Part shown: piece by piece, positions 12,107 to 21,834 of the stretch | Position numbering within the stretch: the first letter of the stretch is position 1 | Layout of the letters: each line of letters opens with the position of its first letter | NCBI RefSeq assembly: GCF_018398335.1 | Contig: NZ_JAHBRX010000001.1 | Location: 992,001 to 1,056,000, forward strand | DNA: 64,000 nt | DNA from: Chelatococcus sp. HY11 | Lineage (GTDB): Bacteria > Pseudomonadota > Alphaproteobacteria > Rhizobiales > Beijerinckiaceae | Direction: 5' to 3' | Made by a program: the position numbers and the translations under genes | Notes under the pieces: model-generated | Databases searched by the model: none | Told to the model about the DNA's origin: nothing | Seen by the model: only the letters and a program-made list of their open reading frames with translations

Positions 12107-13486
12107 TTAAATGGAGGACATTATTTCGTCGACGCCGCCGTCATCGAGGAAATGCTCCAGCCAGTGGATATCATAGATGCCGTTCTGGATATCCTGGTTG
12201 CGCACGAGGGTCCGGAAAAGTGGCAGGGTGGTCTCGATGCCATCCACCACGAATTCGTCGAGCGCGCGCCGCAGCCGCATCAGGCATTCCGTTCGTGTGC
12301 GGCCATGAACGATCAGCTTGCCGACGAGTGAATCGTAGTGCGGCGGGATGCGGTAGCCCTGGTAGACGGCCGAATCGACACGCACGCCAAGGCCACCCGG
12401 CGGGTGGAAATAGGTGATGGTGCCCGGCGACGGCCGGAAGGTGGCCGGATGCTCGGCATTGATCCGGCACTCGACCGCATGGCCCTCGATCTGAACGTCC
12501 TTCTGCGAGATCGAAAGCGGATTGCCGGCCGCGATGCGGATCTGCTCGTTGACCAGATCGATCCCGGTGATCATTTCAGTGACCGGGTGCTCGACCTGGA
12601 TGCGCGTGTTCATTTCGATGAAATAAAACTCGCCGTTCTCATAGAGGAATTCGACCGTACCCGCGCCGAGATAGCCGAGTTTCTGCATAGCCTTGGCGAC
12701 CGTGTCGCCGATGCGCTCGCGCTCAGAATGGTTGAGCGCGGGTGAGGGCCCTTCCTCCCACACCTTCTGATGGCGGCGCTGCAACGAGCAGTCGCGCTCG
12801 CCGAGATGGATGGCGTTGCCCTTGCCGTCGCCGAGCACCTGTATCTCGATGTGGCGGGGCTTCTCGAGATATTTCTCGATATAAACAGCGTCGTCACCGA
12901 AGGCGGCACGGGCTTCCGCGCGCGCGGTGGCGAGCGCGTGATGCAACTCGTCGGCCGAGCGCGCCACCTTCATGCCGCGTCCACCGCCGCCGGCCGCCGC
13001 CTTGATGAGCACGGGATAGCCGATATCGGCCGCCACCCGCGTCGCTTCCTCGGCGTCGGTGATGCCACCGTCCGAACCCGGAACGCAAGGGATGCCGAGG
13101 CTGCGCGCCGTGCGCTTGGCTTCGATCTTGTCGCCCATCAGGCGGATGTGCTCTGCCTTGGGGCCGATGAAGGTGATGCCGTGATCGCTGAGCACCTCGG
13201 CGAAATGGGCGTTCTCCGAGAGAAAGCCATATCCGGGGTGGATGGCATCCGCGCCCGTGATCTCGCAGGCCGCGATCAACGAGGGAATATTCAGATAGCT
13301 CTCGCGCGCAGCCGGCGGGCCGATGCAGACGCTCTCGTCGGCAAGCCGCACGTGCATGGCATCCGCATCCGCCGTGGAGTGCACGGCAACCGTCGCAATG
13401 CCGAGTTCCTTGCACGCCCTCAAGATGCGAAGCGCGATTTCCCCGCGATTGGCGATGAGGATCTTGTCAAACATCGGCATCGTCAT
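12107..13486 (-). CDS. accC: Biotin carboxylase subunit of acetyl-CoA carboxylase
   Basis: ATP-grasp enzyme that carboxylates the biotin carried by AccB, the first half-reaction of malonyl-CoA synthesis for fatty acids. The 459-residue length is typical. It starts [20 protein letters not shown]; the glycine-rich ATP loop is [12 protein letters not shown], and [41 protein letters not shown] and [11 protein letters not shown] are the expected biotin carboxylase blocks. The ATG overlaps the accB TGA as ATGA, a sign of translational coupling; an alternative in-frame ATG at 13474 gives MFDKIL as start. It forms an operon with accB and aroQ. Confidence 0.97.
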   Translation of the reverse strand: MTMPMFDKILIANRGEIALRILRACKELGIATVAVHSTADADAMHVRLADESVCIGPPAARESYLNIPSLIAACEITGADAIHPGYGFLSENAHFAEVLSDHGITFIGPKAEHIRLMGDKIEAKRTARSLGIPCVPGSDGGITDAEEATRVAADIGYPVLIKAAAGGGGRGMKVARSADELHHALATARAEARAAFGDDAVYIEKYLEKPRHIEIQVLGDGKGNAIHLGERDCSLQRRHQKVWEEGPSPALNHSERERIGDTVAKAMQKLGYLGAGTVEFLYENGEFYFIEMNTRIQVEHPVTEMITGIDLVNEQIRIAAGNPLSISQKDVQIEGHAVECRINAEHPATFRPSPGTITYFHPPGGLGVRVDSAVYQGYRIPPHYDSLVGKLIVHGRTRTECLMRLRRALDEFVVDGIETTLPLFRTLVRNQDIQNGIYDIHWLEHFLDDGGVDEIMSSI

Positions 13487-13953
13487 TCGATCACGAGAAG
13501 AGGCTCGCCGTATTCCACCGGCTGCCCGTCCTCGACCAGAATGGCCGTCACGACGCCCGCGCGCGGCGCGACGATATCGTTGAAGGTCTTCATGGCCTCG
13601 ACGAGCAGGAGCTTGTCGCCCTTCTCGACGCGTGTGCCGATATCGATGAACGGCTTGGCGTCCGGTGACGGGCGGAGATAGGCGGTGCCGACCATCGGCG
13701 AGGTGACGCTGCCGGGGTGGTGCGCATCCGGCTTGGCCGGTGCAGAGATCGCGGCGGGGACGGGCGCGGCCGGGGCAACGGGCGCTGCAACAGGCACATG
13801 CACCGCCGTCGTCACGTTGCGCGCCACACGAATGCGCAGATCTCCCTTCTCGACTTCGATCTCGGTGAGATCCGTCTCGGAAATCAGGCGTGCCAGCTCG
13901 TGTACGAGTTCAGGATCGATCGGGCTTTGCTTGGCCGTTGGCAGTTTCGTCAT
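13483..13953 (-). CDS. accB: Biotin carboxyl carrier protein of acetyl-CoA carboxylase
   Basis: Carries the biotin that shuttles carboxyl groups between AccC and the AccAD transferase. The 156-residue protein has an N-terminal dimerisation region (1-45), an alanine-proline-rich flexible linker (about 50-80) and a C-terminal biotinyl domain. The biotinylation motif is VEAMKTFN with Lys122; the Thr-Phe after the lysine, in place of the more common Met-Met or Met-Asn, is frequent in this bacterial group. Its ATG overlaps the aroQ stop and its own TGA overlaps the accC start, so the three genes are tightly coupled. Confidence 0.96.
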   Translation of the reverse strand: MTKLPTAKQSPIDPELVHELARLISETDLTEIEVEKGDLRIRVARNVTTAVHVPVAAPVAPAAPVPAAISAPAKPDAHHPGSVTSPMVGTAYLRPSPDAKPFIDIGTRVEKGDKLLLVEAMKTFNDIVAPRAGVVTAILVEDGQPVEYGEPLLVIE

Positions 13954-14444
13954 TGAGAGGTTCCGGTAGCCTTGGCGGCAGTCTTGGGGGCCTTCATGCT
14001 GTCGCGCTTCTCAAGGATCGGCACGAGCGCGTCAAAGGCCAGATCGTAGCTCGCTGCGCCGAAGCCGCAGATGACCCCGATCGCGACTGCTGCGATGGTG
14101 GAGTGATGGCGAAATTCCTCACGCGCATGCACATTCGAGAGATGCACTTCGATGGCGAGGGCGTCGACGCTTTTGATCGCGTCGCGCAAGGCGATGGAGG
14201 TATGGGTATAGGCGGCCGCGTTGAGAATGATACCTGCGCCGGCGAGCCCTGCTTCCTGAATGAAGGTGACGAGGTCGCCTTCGCTATTGCTCTGGCGGAA
14301 GGTCAGTGCGACGTCACCACGAGCGGCCGCGCGATCACGCAGGCGCTGCTCGATATCGGCCAGGGTCAAGCTGCCATAGGTTTCCGGCTCGCGCCGTCCC
14401 AGCAGGTTGAGGTTGGGGCCGTTGATGACATGAATTGCGACCAT
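13950..14444 (-). CDS. aroQ: 3-dehydroquinate dehydratase, type II
   Basis: Dodecameric shikimate pathway enzyme converting 3-dehydroquinate to 3-dehydroshikimate by anti elimination. The 164-residue protein shows the signature [20 protein letters not shown] with the catalytic tyrosine, then [33 protein letters not shown] with the active-site Asn-Ala-Ala-Ala-Tyr region, and [17 protein letters not shown]. The C-terminus (about 148-164, [13 protein letters not shown]) is a short extension. First gene of the aroQ-accB-accC operon; the link of shikimate and fatty acid genes in one operon is common in alphaproteobacteria. About 266 bases separate it from the DsbA-like gene behind; nothing else is recognised there. 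Confidence 0.95.
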   Translation of the reverse strand: MVAIHVINGPNLNLLGRREPETYGSLTLADIEQRLRDRAAARGDVALTFRQSNSEGDLVTFIQEAGLAGAGIILNAAAYTHTSIALRDAIKSVDALAIEVHLSNVHAREEFRHHSTIAAVAIGVICGFGAASYDLAFDALVPILEKRDSMKAPKTAAKATGTSQ

Positions 14445-14710
14445 ATCCGCCCGAAGGTTGCGCCAAAACGAAAACGGGATCTTGGCTGATTGAGTTCAGT
14501 GGCAAGAGTGGCCCGATGGCAAGAGAACTTGATGGCTGCAATCAAACTGCCAACAGAATTCCCGAGCCATGACCGTGCTCTGCCGTTCCATCGCAAGGGC
14601 GCGTCTTAGCGCGAACCGCGTTCGAGGGGAAGAGCACGCGCTTCATCGACGATCGTCCCGGCGGGCCGGGCTCGCCGATGAAGCGCCGTCGCATGGCTTG
14701 ATGCCGGGGG

Positions 14711-15496
14711 TCAGGAACAGGTGGTACGCCCGCACTGACGGACAGAGGCGATGGCCTGTTTCAGCGGATCATGACCAACCGCGCCGAAGACCACATCCTT
14801 GCCGAGCACGAAAGCCGGCGTCCCCGTCAGCGAGAGCCTGTCCCCGAGGGCGAGCGTCTCTCTGACTTCCGCCTTGAGCGCGTCGGACGTCGCATCCTTT
14901 TCGAGGCGTGAGAGGTCGAGCCCCATTTCCTTCGCGACCGCGACAGCCCGCTCCTTGCCGACCAGGCCCTTCGAACTCATCAGTCGGGTGTGATAGTCGA
15001 AGAACTTCTCGCCGGGGAGTTGATGTTGGGCGGCGCGCGCGTAGAGCGCCGCATCCAGCGATTCAGGGCGAAGGATCGGGAAATCCTTGAGGATCACGCG
15101 CAGCTTCGGGTCCTGTTTCACAAGCGCGGTGACGTCGTCGAGCGCTCGCTTGCAGTAGCCGCAGTTGTAGTCGAAAAACTCGACGAGGGTGACGTCGCCC
15201 TTCGGGTTGCCGACGACGATATTGCCCTCGGCGTCATAGAGCGCGGCCATCTCCGCGGCCACGGCATCTTCCTGTGCCTTGCGCTGGCTTTCCTGCTGGC
15301 GTTTCTCTAGCTCGACCATGGCCTCCTGAAGCACCTCGGGATTGCGCAGGAGATAGTCGCGCACGACCTGCTCGATGGCCGTCTTCTCCGTGACCGACAG
15401 TTCCGCGGCCGCGGCTGGCGCCTGGACAAGCGACGGGGTAGCGATGAGCGCCAAAACGGCGAGAATTGCGGCGCGCGAAAGGAACGAAAAGCGCAT
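14711..15496 (-). CDS. DsbA/ScsC-like periplasmic thiol-disulfide oxidoreductase
   Basis: A 261-residue exported thioredoxin-fold protein. The signal peptide is MRFSFLSRAAILAVLALIA through about AAAAE (residue 33). A helical, glutamine-rich N-terminal region (about 40-85, VELEKRQQESQRKAQED) probably drives oligomerisation, as in ScsC/Com1-type proteins. The thioredoxin domain follows, with active site FDYNCGYCKRA (CGYC) and the cis-proline loop LTGTPAFVLG. Two further cysteines sit at the C-terminus (RQCGRTTCS), perhaps a structural disulfide. It likely forms or shuffles disulfides in periplasmic proteins. Start at 15496 gives the cleaner signal peptide than 15517. It lies 52 bases downstream of the M48 protease on the same strand, so the two may share a transcript. 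Confidence 0.88.
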   Translation of the reverse strand: MRFSFLSRAAILAVLALIATPSLVQAPAAAAELSVTEKTAIEQVVRDYLLRNPEVLQEAMVELEKRQQESQRKAQEDAVAAEMAALYDAEGNIVVGNPKGDVTLVEFFDYNCGYCKRALDDVTALVKQDPKLRVILKDFPILRPESLDAALYARAAQHQLPGEKFFDYHTRLMSSKGLVGKERAVAVAKEMGLDLSRLEKDATSDALKAEVRETLALGDRLSLTGTPAFVLGKDVVFGAVGHDPLKQAIASVRQCGRTTCS

Positions 15497-15548
15497 GCAC
15501 GATATCCAATCTGTCAAAAGCGTTCACACCCTGTGCGCCCGGATTGTG

Positions 15549-17024
15549 TCACTTACCCGGCGGCCGCTCCGGTTGATAGGCTAAAATGTCGTCGGCGCGC
15601 AGCCAAGCCGGCGAATTGGGCTTGAGCTTCGCCTTCGCGCGAGTTGCCTGCGTGGCGGCCTGATCCCACTCGCCTCTGGCGAAATAGTATTGGCTCGCCG
15701 AAAGCTCGGCCATGCCGATGTCACCCTTGCGGGCATAGGCTGTCGACAGATCGCGGAATGCATCGGCAAGCTCGGGCTCGCGCTGGGTTGCATTCGAGAG
15801 CTCACGGATGGCCTGGTCGATGGTGCCCGGGTCGCCGGAGGCAACCATCGCTCGACCGAGCATGGCGCGAATCAGCGATGAGGACGGGGCGAGAGCAACG
15901 GCCTGCCGCAACGGCGCAATCGCCTCCCGCGCCCTACCGCTCTCCAGCAGGGCTTGGCCCTTCATCTCCCAGAAATAGGGATTTTTCGGCTGCTCGCGCA
16001 GAAGCTCGTCCATCAGGGTCACCGCCTGGCTGGAGCGGGCGGTCTTGTAAGCCAGGATCGCGCGAGCATAGCGGGCCGCCACCGACCGGTCGCTGGGAGG
16101 ATAGCGGCGCATCACCGTTTCCGGCCGTTCGGTGAAGCCCGACAGCTTGGCGCGCATCAGTTCGTGCCTGGCGACGAGTGATGCTGAATCCTTCGTGTTG
16201 TAGGCGGGGCTTTTGGTAGCCAACTGCTCAAGCGCTGACATCCGCTCTTGGGGCAGGGGGTGGCTGAGCACATAAGGGTCCAGACCGGATGTGCGGAACA
16301 GGGCATTGTCCCCCATCCGCTTCATCGTATCGAGCAGGCCCTTGGCCGACTGCCCGGTGGCGGTGAGATAGCGGACGGCAGCCTGATCCGCGGCCTGTTC
16401 CTCTGAGCGCTGGTAGGAGAGCAGATTGCGCCGGACAAGTTCCTGCGAACCCGCCAGCACGCCGCCTGCGCCGATGCCACCCTGGCCGACGCGCCCGCCG
16501 CCGGAGCCGACCATCGCGCCCGCGCCTGCCAACATGCCGACGACTGAGAGGATCTTGGCATTGGCGATCTGCTGGTGCAGGCGCGCCAGATGCCCGCCGG
16601 CGATATGTCCGCTTTCGTGGGCGAGCACGCCGATGATCTCATTCGGCGTGCGCGAATCGATCAGTGCCCCGGTATTGACGAAGATCTTTTGCCCATTGGC
16701 GACGAAGGCGTTGAAAGTGGGATTCTGGATCAGAATGACCTTCACCGCGCTGACACGAATGCCCGCCGCTTTCAGGACCGGCGTGGCGTAATCCATCAGG
16801 AGCTTCTCGATCTCCGCATCGCGCACGATCATCGGGCTACGCTCGCCGCTCTGGGCCTTGGCGGCGGTGGGGACCAGAACCATGGCAGCGCAACTGACGC
16901 CCGCCACCATGCCACGGGTGATGGCAGCAGCCGCACTAAGCGGAGCCAGAAGACGCTTGGGAAAACGGAAAGATCGGGAGAAACGCATGCTGATGGAACG
17001 CACTCTTTCTTTCATCAGGTCCAT
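15549..17024 (-). CDS. M48 family metalloprotease with TPR region (BepA-like)
   Basis: Probable periplasmic zinc protease that watches over outer membrane protein assembly, by analogy with BepA. The 491-residue precursor has a hydrophobic signal stretch (GMVAGVSCAAMVLVPTAAKA, about 38-57), the zinc motif HESGH (136-140), a glycine-rich segment (about 165-195), a third-ligand region EEQAADQAAVRYL, and a C-terminal half of about 200 residues built of TPR-like helices, e.g. NPYFWEMKGQALLESGRAREA. The start is uncertain: 17024, 17015 and 16988 are all possible ATGs without clear Shine-Dalgarno, and all keep the signal peptide. The DsbA-like gene follows, suggesting a shared envelope-quality role. 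Confidence 0.9.
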   Translation of the reverse strand: MDLMKERVRSISMRFSRSFRFPKRLLAPLSAAAAITRGMVAGVSCAAMVLVPTAAKAQSGERSPMIVRDAEIEKLLMDYATPVLKAAGIRVSAVKVILIQNPTFNAFVANGQKIFVNTGALIDSRTPNEIIGVLAHESGHIAGGHLARLHQQIANAKILSVVGMLAGAGAMVGSGGGRVGQGGIGAGGVLAGSQELVRRNLLSYQRSEEQAADQAAVRYLTATGQSAKGLLDTMKRMGDNALFRTSGLDPYVLSHPLPQERMSALEQLATKSPAYNTKDSASLVARHELMRAKLSGFTERPETVMRRYPPSDRSVAARYARAILAYKTARSSQAVTLMDELLREQPKNPYFWEMKGQALLESGRAREAIAPLRQAVALAPSSSLIRAMLGRAMVASGDPGTIDQAIRELSNATQREPELADAFRDLSTAYARKGDIGMAELSASQYYFARGEWDQAATQATRAKAKLKPNSPAWLRADDILAYQPERPPGK

Positions 17025-17139
17025 GATTGCACGTCAGGATCACGCGACGTCATGCTATCGGGACAAATTGTAGAAATTCAGTCAAATCAGAAAGGCGTCA
17101 TCGCGATTGACGCTCGTTTCGTCCGAGGTTCCTTTTATC

Positions 17140-18339
17140 ATGACCAAGCCCGTGTCATCCGCTTCCTCCGATCAGTTCGGTCCTCGTCTCGCCGCGCGGA
17201 TGGCCAACGTAGCGCCGTTCCTGGCGATGGACGTCCTGTCCGCAGCCAAAACCAAGGAACGCGCGGGAGACAGCGTGATCCACATGGAGATCGGCGAGCC
17301 CACAGCAGCGGCTCCCCGCCTCGCGCGGGAGGCTGCCCAGGCCGCGCTTGCTCTCGGTCGTATCGGCTATACCGAGGCTTTGGGCCTGCCGAGCCTGCGC
17401 GCGGCGATCGCCGGCCATTACCGTCGTCTCTATGGGCGCAGCCTGGCGCCTGAGCGCATCGCGGTGACGACAGGGTCCTCGGGAGGATTCGTACTGGCGT
17501 TCCTCGCGCTCTTTGAACCAGGCGCGAGGGTCGCGATCGCCTCGCCGGGCTACCCCGCCTATCGCAACATCCTGCTCGCGCTGGGCCTTGAGCCCGTGCC
17601 GGTTGCCGCCGATGCCTCATCCGGCTGGGTCATGCAGGCCGAGACGCTGCGCAGCATCCATGCGCAGGCGCCGCTCGCGGGCGTCCTGACCATGAGCCCG
17701 GGAAACCCGACCGGCACCCTGATGGGCCGCGACGCCCTTGAAGCGGTCGGGCGAACCTGCCGGGAGCTGGGGCTCTGGTTCATCTCCGATGAGATCTATC
17801 ACGGCCTCACCTACGAGACGCCGGCTGAAACGGCGCTTGCCTTCGACGACGACGCCATCATCGTCAATTCCTTCTCCAAGTATTTTTGCATGACGGGCTG
17901 GCGCGTCGGCTGGCTGGTGGTGCCGGAACGGATCGTTCGTCCCATCGAGCGGCTCGCGCAGAATCTCTTCATTTCCCCGCCTTATCTCAGCCAGGTCGCT
18001 GCTGAAGCGTCCTTTGGCGCGGACGAGGAGCTTGAGGCGACCAAGGCAGGCTATGCCGCCAACCGCGCGTTGCTGCTCGGCGAACTGCCGCGAATCGGCC
18101 TCGACCGGCTCGCGCCGGCGGACGGGGCCTTCTACATCTATGCCGACATCTCGCGGTTCACGAACGATTCCATGGACTTCTGCCGACGCCTCCTTGTTGA
18201 GACGGGCGTGGCGGCGACACCAGGGCTCGATTTCGATCAAGACCAGGGCCATCGCTATCTCAGGCTGTCCTTCGCGGGATCTGAAGCTGATTGCCGGGGC
18301 ACTGTCGAGCGGCTTCGCAATTGGTTGCCGCATATTTGA
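17140..18339 (+). CDS. PLP-dependent aminotransferase, class I/II
   Basis: A 399-residue fold-type I aminotransferase of the aspartate-aminotransferase-like group. Marks are the early Arg/Gly region MEIGEPTAAAP, the cofactor loop TTGSSGGF, the Asn-Pro-Thr-Gly motif SPGNPTGTLM, the Asp-Glu-Ile-Tyr motif SDEIYHGLTYE, and the Schiff-base lysine in NSFSKYFCMTGWRVGW. Family relatives act on aromatic, branched or aspartate-type amino acids; the exact substrate cannot be read from sequence. I start it at ATG 17140 (MTKPVSSASSD) rather than the 11-residue longer TTG form at 17107. It is a single gene, divergent from the M48 protease. Confidence 0.9.
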   Translation: MTKPVSSASSDQFGPRLAARMANVAPFLAMDVLSAAKTKERAGDSVIHMEIGEPTAAAPRLAREAAQAALALGRIGYTEALGLPSLRAAIAGHYRRLYGRSLAPERIAVTTGSSGGFVLAFLALFEPGARVAIASPGYPAYRNILLALGLEPVPVAADASSGWVMQAETLRSIHAQAPLAGVLTMSPGNPTGTLMGRDALEAVGRTCRELGLWFISDEIYHGLTYETPAETALAFDDDAIIVNSFSKYFCMTGWRVGWLVVPERIVRPIERLAQNLFISPPYLSQVAAEASFGADEELEATKAGYAANRALLLGELPRIGLDRLAPADGAFYIYADISRFTNDSMDFCRRLLVETGVAATPGLDFDQDQGHRYLRLSFAGSEADCRGTVERLRNWLPHI

Positions 18340-18537
18340 AAACGTATCGACACTCACATGCGAGCTCGTATTTGGCGTGTTAGTTCTATTCCGCTGAAAT
18401 ACCTGGAATAATAATCTAATTATTTTTTGTTATATTTTTACCCGCGCGCATTGCATGAAGTCAGGCGTAAATAACATTATTTTCAACAAATATTTATGCA
18501 ATTGGAAGGCATTGTTTTATTTCATTAAGAGTTTTTC
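18340..18537. other. AT-rich gap before the autotransporter-like gene
   Basis: A strikingly AT-rich stretch in a GC-rich window. It contains the inverted repeat AATAAT-CTA-ATTATT (18410-18424) running into a T-run, which could end the aminotransferase transcript, and several AT-only stretches suitable for a promoter. The shift in composition relative to both flanks suggests acquired DNA or a silenced promoter region. Confidence 0.5.
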
Positions 18538-20031
18538 ATGGCGGATTTTCTATCGGCGGTTGGCGGAGCGCTTCTTGCTGCCTGGTCTCAAACGCCTGTC
18601 GGAGCGGGTGTCACTGCCCTGTTTCAACCACAGAATGTTACGATTAACCAGACTATTGAGCGAACAACGCGCGGTGTTGAAACTCAAAATGTAACCCCCC
18701 TCCCAGCGGGGCCGATCGATTGCGAGAGCAATCTTAAGCCCGGTTGGACAAGCGACGGCTCACACAAGGGCCTTCCTCTGCCCTCGTCATGCCTGACCAC
18801 ATCTTCCGGTGAAACGCCAAAGGCCCCGTTGGTCGAGGCCAATGCCGGCGCAGGCGAGGAGAGCAAGAGCACCGAGCCGCAGCAACCGGAGGGAGGGAAC
18901 AACGCGGAACACCAAGGCGACGGGAAACACAAGGGCGATGGGGAGCACAAGGGCGAAGTGCCCAAGCCCCAGGGCGAAACGCAGAAGCGTGAGAACAGCG
19001 CCGAAAAGCCTTCGGCTTCTGCCAGCGATACGACCAAGGGCGATGCGGGCTACAATCGCATCTCACCGTCGCGGAGCGACGTGGCGCGGATGGCACTCGC
19101 GGCGCAACGCTTCAGCCGGGGGCTCATTGCGCAGCATCAATTGAACGCCGACGGCGGAACTGTGGCTGATGACAAGGCATCGGCGGGTGGTCCTGACGGG
19201 ACGCTGTGGATGTCCCCGGTCGTTGGTCTGGGGCGTATCACCGCGACACGTGGTGGAAGGCTGCGCTACGACAGCAGGGGCGTCTTCGTGGGAGTTGACC
19301 GGACGTATGGCAATCTTCTTGTCGGCGGTATGGTTGGTCATCTTTCGACAAGCGGCCGGAGCGCGAACGGGAGGATCGATCATGACGGCTTCCAGGCGGC
19401 GCTCTATGGCCGTGTGGACCTCGGGTCATTCGTGTTGCGCGGCGATATCGGAGGATCCTTCAACTCCTATGCTTTGAGCGAGCGATCCCTCGCGGCTATG
19501 TCACGGCGCGACATGCAACGGTTCAGCGCCGCTGGCTACGGCTTCTCGGGGGGGGCCTTCGCCGGCTATGTGACGCAGATGGCCGGGATACGTGTGATCC
19601 CGGAGATCGGTCTGGAATTCGATCGGACGACGTTGTCTGGAATGCGCGGCGCGGCAGCCAGCGCTCGTCCCGATCTGGCCGGCGCCGTGACAGTCAACAA
19701 CCTCCGTGGTCTAGTCGGTGGGCGCATGGAAATGCCCTTGCCGTTCAAGAAAGCCGATGGCGTGAACGTCAAGCTGAAGGCTTACTGGGCAAGGGATCTG
19801 GTCGCCGACAGTCCCGCATCCGCCATCGTGTTCCCGGCGGTCTTCAACCAGATGGCCGCGGACCAGAAAGCCACGGGCGCGCGCAGACGCTCGCCTGACG
19901 CGGCGATCCTGGGGGCCGAAATCGAGGGCCGGATCGGGAAAAACACCACACTCAGCGCAAGTTACGTCACCGAACGACGTGGCGCGGAGACTAGTCACGC
20001 TGTGCTGGCGGGCTTGCGCGTCAACTGGTGA
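18538..20031 (+). CDS. Autotransporter-like outer membrane beta-barrel protein
   Basis: A 497-residue protein. Residues about 215-497 look like an autotransporter beta-domain: alternating amphipathic strands, e.g. RYDSRGVFVGVDRTYGNLLVGGMVGH and DGFQAALYGRVDLGSFVLRG, ending in the aromatic residue of LRVNW, as outer membrane barrels do. Residues about 65-190 form a low-complexity passenger rich in Glu, Lys, Gly and Pro, with a short charged repeat (GDGKHKGDGEHKG). Two cysteines flank the passenger start (Cys62 and Cys84 region). There is no convincing cleavable signal peptide: the N-terminus MADFLSAVGGALLAAWSQ is only mildly hydrophobic. The true start may be elsewhere, or export may be unusual. 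The upstream DNA is AT-rich. Function unknown; adhesion is one possibility. Confidence 0.75.
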   Translation: MADFLSAVGGALLAAWSQTPVGAGVTALFQPQNVTINQTIERTTRGVETQNVTPLPAGPIDCESNLKPGWTSDGSHKGLPLPSSCLTTSSGETPKAPLVEANAGAGEESKSTEPQQPEGGNNAEHQGDGKHKGDGEHKGEVPKPQGETQKRENSAEKPSASASDTTKGDAGYNRISPSRSDVARMALAAQRFSRGLIAQHQLNADGGTVADDKASAGGPDGTLWMSPVVGLGRITATRGGRLRYDSRGVFVGVDRTYGNLLVGGMVGHLSTSGRSANGRIDHDGFQAALYGRVDLGSFVLRGDIGGSFNSYALSERSLAAMSRRDMQRFSAAGYGFSGGAFAGYVTQMAGIRVIPEIGLEFDRTTLSGMRGAAASARPDLAGAVTVNNLRGLVGGRMEMPLPFKKADGVNVKLKAYWARDLVADSPASAIVFPAVFNQMAADQKATGARRRSPDAAILGAEIEGRIGKNTTLSASYVTERRGAETSHAVLAGLRVNW

Positions 20032-20069
20032 TCCTTTTCCGGGCATTCTGGATGCCTGGCAAGGTTCCC

Positions 20070-20103
20070 ACGGGAGGCGGCCTGTCACATGGCAGCCTCC
20101 CGT
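20070..20103 (+). terminator. Possible terminator after the autotransporter-like gene
   Basis: Inverted repeat ACGGGAGGC / GCCTCCCGT with a 16-base loop, 39 bases past the stop. No strong T-run follows, so it may be only a transcript-stabilising hairpin. Confidence 0.5.
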
Positions 20104-20226
20104 TCATCGCAGATCGCATCCCTGTTCAATCTGTTATAGACAACTGGCCTCGTGGCTTGCTCCCGTCTCGTTTCCAGGACGCTGAATGCCGGCCCTGACG
20201 GCAGAGGGAACAAGCCAGGGATCACC

Positions 20227-21717
20227 ATGAACATCGCTCCGCCTCAGCCCCAACACGGCAGGCTCACCCATGCTGAGGTCGTGTCGATCATTCTGGGCGT
20301 GATCCTGGCGATGTTCCTGGCCGCTCTCGATCAGACAATCGTCGCGACAGCCTTGCCGACCATCGGCCACGCCCTCGGCGACGTCGTCCATCTGCCTTGG
20401 GTGGTGACGGCCTATCTGCTCGCCGCAACGGCCGTGACGCCGCTTTACGGCAAATTCAGCGATGTTTACGGCCGACGCATTACACTGCTTGTGGGCATCG
20501 GTATTTTCATCGTCGGTTCCGTGCTCTGCGCGCTCGCCCCGACAATGCTCACGCTGATCGTCGGCCGGTTCATTCAAGGGCTTGGCGGCGGCGGGCTTAT
20601 CGCGCTCGCCCAGACGATCATAGGCGATATTACCTCGCCAAAGGAGCGCGCCCGCTATCAGTCCTTCATCGCTTCGGTGTTCCTGTCCGCGAGCGTGCTG
20701 GGCCCGCTGCTCGGCGGCTTCTTCGCCGACAAGCTGCACTGGTCCCTGATTTTCTGGATCAATCTCCCGCTCGGGCTTCTCGCCTTCCTGATGACCTATC
20801 GCCTGCTGCGCAAGCTGCCTCGGCATGAGCGCAAGCATCGCATCGATGTGCTGGGCGGGATCATTCTGCTTGCCGCCACGGTTTCGTTGATGTTGCTGCT
20901 GAATTGGGGCGGTATCAACTATCCCTGGCTTTCCATCGAGATCATCGGGCTCGCGGTCGTTTCCGTCCTCGCCTGGATCGGCTTCGTCGCCCGTCTGCAT
21001 GCCGCGCCGGAGCCCTTCCTGCCGCTATCGCTGCTCAAGAACCAGGTCGTTCGCACCGGCAATATCTCGACCGGATTTTCGATGGGTGCCTTCATCGGAC
21101 TATCCATCTACCTGCCGATCTACCTGCAGACCGTCTATCGCTTCAGCGCGGGCGCGAGCGGTGTGGCCCTGATACCGCTCATGGCGGGAACAGTGTGCGG
21201 AGCATTCATCTCCGGCATTCTGATGCCGCGGGTCCGGCACTACAAGCGCCTTCCGGTGGTGGGCTTGTCGATCTCGACGATCGGCCTGATCATCCTGGCG
21301 ATCCATCCGGAGCCCCTCCCACTCCTGGCTCTGGAAGCCATTTTCATCGTCATCAGCATGTCGCTGGGCACATCGCTGCCGGTGACGACCATATCTATTC
21401 AGAACGCCGTGCCCTTGCACCAACTCGGGATGACGATGGCGTTGATGAATTTCGCGCGGCAGTTGGGCGGCGCGGTTGCCGTCGCCATCTTCGGGGCCAT
21501 TGTGCTCGGGCTGCTGTCGCACAGCGGTGAAGGCCTGAGCCACGAAAACCTCTCGGCTGCCTTCTCGGCCAGCACGGTGGATTTCGCGCCGACATTCCGG
21601 TGGGTTTTCATTGCGGCCGCTATTTGGTTCGGCATTGCCCTGTGCGCCCTGATCCGCATGGAGGAGCGCCCCCTGCGCAGCACGATCGGCGAGGCACCAC
21701 CCGCAGCGATGGAGTAG
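20227..21717 (+). CDS. MFS multidrug exporter, DHA2 (EmrB/QacA) type
   Basis: A 496-residue inner membrane proton antiporter with about 14 hydrophobic segments, the size and topology of the DHA2 drug:H+ antiporter family. Helix 1 carries the family motif LDQTIVATALPTIG, the loop between helices 2 and 3 has motif A GKFSDVYGRR, helix 4 region has RFIQGLGGGG, and helix 5 motif C appears as ASVLGPLLGGFFAD. The substrate is unknown. The start at 20227 (MNIAPPQPQHG) follows a GGGAACAAGCCAGGGATC leader and matches family lengths; a 25-residue longer form would start with a polar tail. No EmrA-type partner or regulator gene adjoins it. Confidence 0.92.
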   Translation: MNIAPPQPQHGRLTHAEVVSIILGVILAMFLAALDQTIVATALPTIGHALGDVVHLPWVVTAYLLAATAVTPLYGKFSDVYGRRITLLVGIGIFIVGSVLCALAPTMLTLIVGRFIQGLGGGGLIALAQTIIGDITSPKERARYQSFIASVFLSASVLGPLLGGFFADKLHWSLIFWINLPLGLLAFLMTYRLLRKLPRHERKHRIDVLGGIILLAATVSLMLLLNWGGINYPWLSIEIIGLAVVSVLAWIGFVARLHAAPEPFLPLSLLKNQVVRTGNISTGFSMGAFIGLSIYLPIYLQTVYRFSAGASGVALIPLMAGTVCGAFISGILMPRVRHYKRLPVVGLSISTIGLIILAIHPEPLPLLALEAIFIVISMSLGTSLPVTTISIQNAVPLHQLGMTMALMNFARQLGGAVAVAIFGAIVLGLLSHSGEGLSHENLSAAFSASTVDFAPTFRWVFIAAAIWFGIALCALIRMEERPLRSTIGEAPPAAME

Positions 21718-21737
21718 GGGGCCAAAGTTCCACGCGG

Positions 21738-21775
21738 CAACAAAAAAGGGCGGTCGAACCGCCCTTTTTTTGTTG
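21738..21775. terminator. Bidirectional intrinsic terminator between the MFS gene and rne
   Basis: A 7-bp GC stem, GGGCGGT-CGA-ACCGCCC, flanked by A-run and T-run and by CAAC/GTTG, so it works on both strands. It closes the exporter gene on the plus strand and rne on the minus strand. Confidence 0.9.
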
Positions 21776-21834
21776 TCCTACACCCGGCACGGCTCCCCGA
21801 ACTGTTTCGGAGAGCCCGCAACGGTCGGAGCGTA

